Source of the DNA: Candidatus Zixiibacteriota bacterium
Lineage (GTDB): Bacteria > Zixibacteria > MSB-5A5 > GN15 > PGXB01
Direction: 5' to 3'
Assembly (NCBI GenBank): GCA_030591405.1
Contig: JAUVBC010000136.1
Location: 1-6,235, forward strand
DNA length: 6,235 bases
Shown here piece by piece: positions 4,885 through 6,235 of the stretch. The translations under genes were made by a program, and so were the position numbers. Within the stretch, counting starts at the first letter, position 1. Every line of letters begins with the position of its first letter. The notes beneath the pieces are model-generated. The model was not told where the DNA came from and did no database searches. It was given only the letters and a program-made list of their open reading frames with translations.

Positions 4885-6207
4885 ATGACCGAGTCGGGTG
4901 ACAACAATATAGTCTCAGAACTAAAATCAACCTCTCCGGTTTCAAGCACCGAGCGGATCGAAATAATCGACCTTCTGCGTGGTTGTGCCATCCTCGGAAT
5001 TCTTGTCATAAATATTATGGGATATTCTATGCCGGAGAAAGCGATGGAAATCCCGAACGCCGGAGGGGGCCATACTGGTGTCAACCTGATTGTCTGGTCG
5101 ATTGGGAATCTCTTTTTTCTACAGAAATTTTTGTCCCTTTTTTCAATGCTGTTTGGGGCCGGCATGATCCTCATGTGGCGGCGTATCGAATCATCTGGTA
5201 GGCAGTTTTCACCAATTTATTACCGTCGTTTGGGGTGGCTATTATTATTTGGAATCGTTCATGCTTATTTTTTGTGGTGGGGCGATATTCTATTTTATTA
5301 CGCCGTCTGTGGTCTGGCTGTTTATCCGCTTCGTAAGTTATCCGCACGCACGCTTATCGTGAGCGGTTTTTTGGTCTATATGGTGACGTCCCTCTTTTAT
5401 ATCGGGATTGGTTTTGGAATCGGATATTTAAAAGGGGAAGCTGAAACAGCCGCTCTGGCACAGGAAGAGGGGAAAGAGTTGACCTCCGATCAGGAGGGAT
5501 CGCTATCTCTCTGGGAGACTCTCTCCAAAGAGATAGCACCCACTCCGGAGGCGATCGCTAAGGAGATAGAAGTTTACCAATCGGGGTATTGGAGCATTTT
5601 CGCCAAACGATTCCTGAATGTTTTGCTTATGCAGACCATCGGGTTTGTGATTTACATTTTCTGGCATATTTTGGGGATGATGATGATCGGCATGGGGCTT
5701 TTTAAAACCGGTTTCCTGACCGGACTGAAATCGAAGAAATTTTATCTGGCCACGATGGTGATCGGATATGTTGTCGGGTTTTCTCTTTCAGGTTACTATG
5801 TCGATCAATATATCAACTCCGGATTCGCCCTCGACGTTCTCTTCGGTGATACTGTGATTACCAATCGCTTGGCTGTCATCGCTACCTTGGCAGGGCATGT
5901 CAGTCTCATTATACTTTTTTACAAAAGCAATTTGTGGAGTTGGCTACGTCAAAGCCTGATCGCCGTTGGTCGCATGGCGTTGACCAATTATTTGACCCAC
6001 ACGGTTGTTTTCATCTTTATCTTCTACGGCTTCGGTCTGGGACTTTTCGGAACCGTAGATCGTCTTGGGCAGATTTGGTTTGTGTTTGGTATGTGGGGGT
6101 TACAACTTGTTATCAGTCCGCTCTGGATGAAGCGGTTTCGTTTTGGCCCGGTTGAATGGTTATGGCGAACGTTGACCTATGGAAAGAAACAACCAATGCG
6201 GATTTAA
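4885..6207 (+). CDS. DUF418 (YeiB-like) multi-pass membrane protein
   Basis: The complete 440-residue protein is an integral membrane protein with about 9-10 helices. After a polar N-terminus (1-25) comes the typical opening R-I-E-I-I-D29-L-L-R-G-C-A-I-L-G-I-L-V-I-N43. Next come FLSLFSMLFGAG (82-93), the conserved block RRLGWLLLFGIVHAYFLWWG (114-133) followed by D-I-L, with invariant-type Arg115 and His126, and a polar loop (about 183-235). The C-terminal DUF418 signature is GRMALTNYLTH (362-372), FYGFGLGLFG (380-389) and GPVEWLWRTLTYGKKQPMRI (421-440). The family is related to membrane acyltransferases of the heparan-alpha-glucosaminide acetyltransferase type, so an acyl-transfer or transport role is suspected but not proven. 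ATG 4885 is preceded by AAGGGG (4871-4876) at 8 bases. It is divergent from the hydrolase operon, and no obvious terminator follows within the remaining 28 bases. Confidence 0.88.
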   Translation: MTESGDNNIVSELKSTSPVSSTERIEIIDLLRGCAILGILVINIMGYSMPEKAMEIPNAGGGHTGVNLIVWSIGNLFFLQKFLSLFSMLFGAGMILMWRRIESSGRQFSPIYYRRLGWLLLFGIVHAYFLWWGDILFYYAVCGLAVYPLRKLSARTLIVSGFLVYMVTSLFYIGIGFGIGYLKGEAETAALAQEEGKELTSDQEGSLSLWETLSKEIAPTPEAIAKEIEVYQSGYWSIFAKRFLNVLLMQTIGFVIYIFWHILGMMMIGMGLFKTGFLTGLKSKKFYLATMVIGYVVGFSLSGYYVDQYINSGFALDVLFGDTVITNRLAVIATLAGHVSLIILFYKSNLWSWLRQSLIAVGRMALTNYLTHTVVFIFIFYGFGLGLFGTVDRLGQIWFVFGMWGLQLVISPLWMKRFRFGPVEWLWRTLTYGKKQPMRI

Positions 6208-6235
6208 TCTGATATAGTAGGCAGTATGCAAACCC

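Noticed and set aside
4794..5174. Minus-strand 126-codon frame, and other short frames inside 4885-6207
   Set aside because: Shadows of the DUF418 gene, which is complete and shows conserved motifs from end to end.
6226..6235. ATG at 6226 as the start of a further gene
   Set aside because: Only three codons are visible before the window ends, and the upstream ribosome site is weak.

Overview
This is bacterial DNA from an organism I cannot name. The genes use Shine-Dalgarno sites (AAGGAGG, AAGGGG, AGGA), and several gaps hold sigma70-like TTGACA/TATAAT-type boxes. That argues against Bacteroidota, which use other promoter signals. A lipoprotein, a DUF2914 exported protein and a lipid-linked-sugar glycosyltransferase suggest a diderm, perhaps an uncultured FCB-type lineage such as Zixibacteria. 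That placement is a guess from gene families only. I found no rRNA, tRNA, CRISPR array, transposase or phage gene.

Layout. Positions 1-467 (minus) hold the N-terminal 155 residues of a DUF4382 lipoprotein that runs off the left edge. Positions 468-1120 form a 653-base, AT-rich, apparently non-coding divergent region with several inverted repeats, including a 15-bp hairpin that pairs fully only as minus-strand RNA, and candidate promoters in both directions. Positions 1121-1579 (plus) encode a secreted DUF2914 protein. It ends 8 bases from the end of a convergent glycosyltransferase family 39-like membrane protein (1588-2844, minus).

Upstream on the same minus strand lie a 2H phosphoesterase of the 2'-5' RNA ligase family (2951-3487) and a DUF900-type alpha/beta serine hydrolase (3511-4614). 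These two are separated by 23 bases and look like one transcript, driven by a strong promoter at 4724-4752. The glycosyltransferase may be a distal third gene (106-base gap, no convincing promoter of its own). Divergent from this operon, 4885-6207 (plus) encodes a complete DUF418 (YeiB-like) multi-pass membrane protein. The 270-base gap between them carries a candidate promoter for each side and two small palindromes over the DUF418 promoter.

Most of the window is ordinary envelope and accessory gene content with conserved but poorly characterised families. No clear new multi-gene system is visible. The items most worth a second look are the strand-asymmetric hairpin at 797-835, the hydrolase/2H-phosphoesterase gene pair, and the repeated TTGTGC/GCACAA half-sites in the first intergenic region.
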